Assembly (NCBI GenBank): GCA_008711295.1
Contig: VUYV01000020.1
Coordinates: forward strand, 3,459,296 to 3,523,295
Reading direction: 5' to 3'
DNA: 64,000 nucleotides
Source: Anarhynchus alexandrinus
Lineage: Eukaryota; Chordata; Aves; Charadriiformes; Charadriidae
The translations under genes and the position numbers were made by a program. A model generated the notes under the pieces. It was not told the DNA's origin, searched no databases, and saw only the letters and a list, made by a program, of their open reading frames with translations. Shown one piece after another: positions 62,531 to 64,000 of this stretch (position 1 is the first letter of the stretch; each line of letters begins with the position of its first letter).

Positions 62531-64000
62531 ATTTCAATGGCGCAAGATAATCTTAAAAATATCATCGAGGGTGGGGGCACGATTCATCCATGACTCAGAA
62601 GTCAGAGCTGTCATCAGAAAGGAGGGACAGATGGATTTCCTGCTAAAGCAATGATGTGCAGTATCAGTGTCAGGCCTGTCCCACCTCTCAGTTCTTACAA
62701 CTTTTCTCCTTACTCATAGTTTCTCATTTCTTGCAGCCATTTTCCTGGTTATGACTGATGCACAAATGTGCTTTGTTTTGTTTTCTCTGTTTACACTATT
62801 CCTCCACTGGCTACATTCTCTGTGGTTTGGGACAACTCTGTTGCTTAAAGTCTCATGGCAAAGTTGATGCTTTGGAAATGCTGACGGTAAAGAAGGACTT
62901 CTCCGGCTTCTTTTCTGACTGTTCCTCTTGTTTCCAGTCTCCACAAGCTTCCTGTATTTTGTGTTTGAATAATTTGATAATGACTCACAAATTACTAACT
63001 AGGCTTTATTACAAAATGGATCAGACTATTAACTCCTCTATGGGATAAACTTCAGCCAAAACCAGCATAAAACCTGCCAGTTGCGTATCCATACAATAGT
63101 TTGATGTTTTCTGCAATGCAAGAGCTGATAGCTTCTAACTAGAAGCAGAAAATGCATATTCCTTGCTTTGTATGACTTGGCTTTTATAGAGATAAACTTT
63201 TCAGACTTGGACTGTCTCCGTGACCTCACAGTGAGGCTTCTTCAGAAATAGCTACCTTTTGCTGGGTGAGCACTTGCATCTATTTTTTCCTCTCACTGCA
63301 TACTTAAAAAATTACTTCTAAGTTCCCTCCAGTGTTGGTGTTTCACCTGGATACTCTCAACACAGACGTCATAGGTGGTAAAGGTACCACCCTTCAACAA
63401 CAACTGTGGTTCTACTGAAATATTACTTTCAGTAAGGAAATGCAAATTTTTAGATTTTCTGATGGAATGACATTTCCCTGGCTTTCAATTTTGTCTGAAG
63501 ACTCAGCACCAAGGTTTGGTGCATTGGATGCCAATTGCAAAAGATTTTACATGATTTGATAGGCAGCAGGATGAATGCCCAAGCTGCCTGGAACAGAGAG
63601 ATGTTCTGTACTAATTTAAAATGAAAAAGAAAGAAATCACACTTTGGTTGGTGTCAGTTTTTCCTCCTTCTCTTCCTACCTGATAGAGCTTTATCTGGCA
63701 ATGCTCTTGAGCCTAAAGTTTGCCTTTTCTCTGTTGGATTGCTTCATTACGCTAAGTTTCCAAGTTTTGAAGTACTCATATTCTGTCTTCAATCTGTTTT
63801 TGCACAATTTGCATGTGGAAAAAAATACATCTTCAGCCCTCATGTCAAAGCCTCATATGACATGTCCATATACTGTTTTCCCAAACAGAATATAGTGTTT
63901 ATTGCACACTAATCTTTTCCATATTACTATTGACAATTTCATCATGGATTGATGCATTGTTAGAATTTATTTTTTTCCTAAAATATTTAATTTAACTCTG

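Larger units (their letters stand above)
56101..64000. other. Intergenic stretch, 7.9 kb
   Basis: No supportable gene is seen. It contains a TA/CA run (59183-59206), a 12-bp-arm hairpin (61215-61242), a probable old CR1-like fragment (about 62395-62530) and an AT-rich block at 58250-58960 that may be conserved non-coding sequence. Confidence 0.6.

Noticed and set aside
1..64000. CRISPR arrays, tRNA/rRNA genes, bacterial-type operons, endogenous retrovirus LTR pairs
   Set aside because: None was seen. The composition, introns and CR1 copies mark this as vertebrate nuclear DNA, and I found no paired LTR or retroviral coding motif.

Overview
The window is vertebrate nuclear DNA, almost certainly from a bird. 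It holds long introns with canonical GT/AG junctions, a CpG-island promoter, several CR1 non-LTR retrotransposon copies (the dominant avian interspersed repeat) and traces of very old amniote repeats. The species cannot be told from the sequence alone. Two short runs of N (25010 and 29553-29560) show it is an assembly sequence.

Left part (about 1-25,560): one gene on the minus strand, MOCS1, transcribed right to left. I rebuilt the complete first reading frame (MOCS1A, the radical-SAM GTP 3',8-cyclase of molybdenum cofactor synthesis) from ten coding exons between 25157 and 1847. The lengths are 126, 133, 168, 165, 62, 112, 113, 111, 121 and 56 nt. They join in phase into 388 codons plus a TGA, close to the human MOCS1A length. 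Both iron-sulphur cysteine triads, the GGEP motif and the terminal Gly-Gly are present. The second reading frame (MOCS1B, the MoaC-like half) is not in the window and must lie beyond position 1. The last exon carries a possible internal splice donor over the Gly-Gly-stop codons, the arrangement that lets MOCS1 make either a free MOCS1A or a MOCS1A-MOCS1B fusion. The promoter at about 25,150-25,300 is a CpG island with a ZNF143/THAP11-type site, a CCAAT box and a CACGTG E-box.

Right part (about 25,560-64,000): I find no supportable host gene. It looks like the intergenic region upstream of MOCS1. It contains three clear CR1 copies (32461-32892 plus; 46466-48065 plus, with a decayed reverse transcriptase; 55627-56100 minus), fragments resembling ancient MIR/L3/CR1-like repeats, a purine-only GGAAGGAGA minisatellite with an assembly gap, homopolymer runs and several perfect short inverted repeats. 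An AT-rich stretch near 58.2-59.0 kb might be a conserved non-coding element, but only alignment could show this.

I saw no evidence of a new multi-gene system. The most informative items are the MOCS1A/AB splice switch, the promoter grammar, the G-rich tract just inside intron 1, and the decayed CR1.
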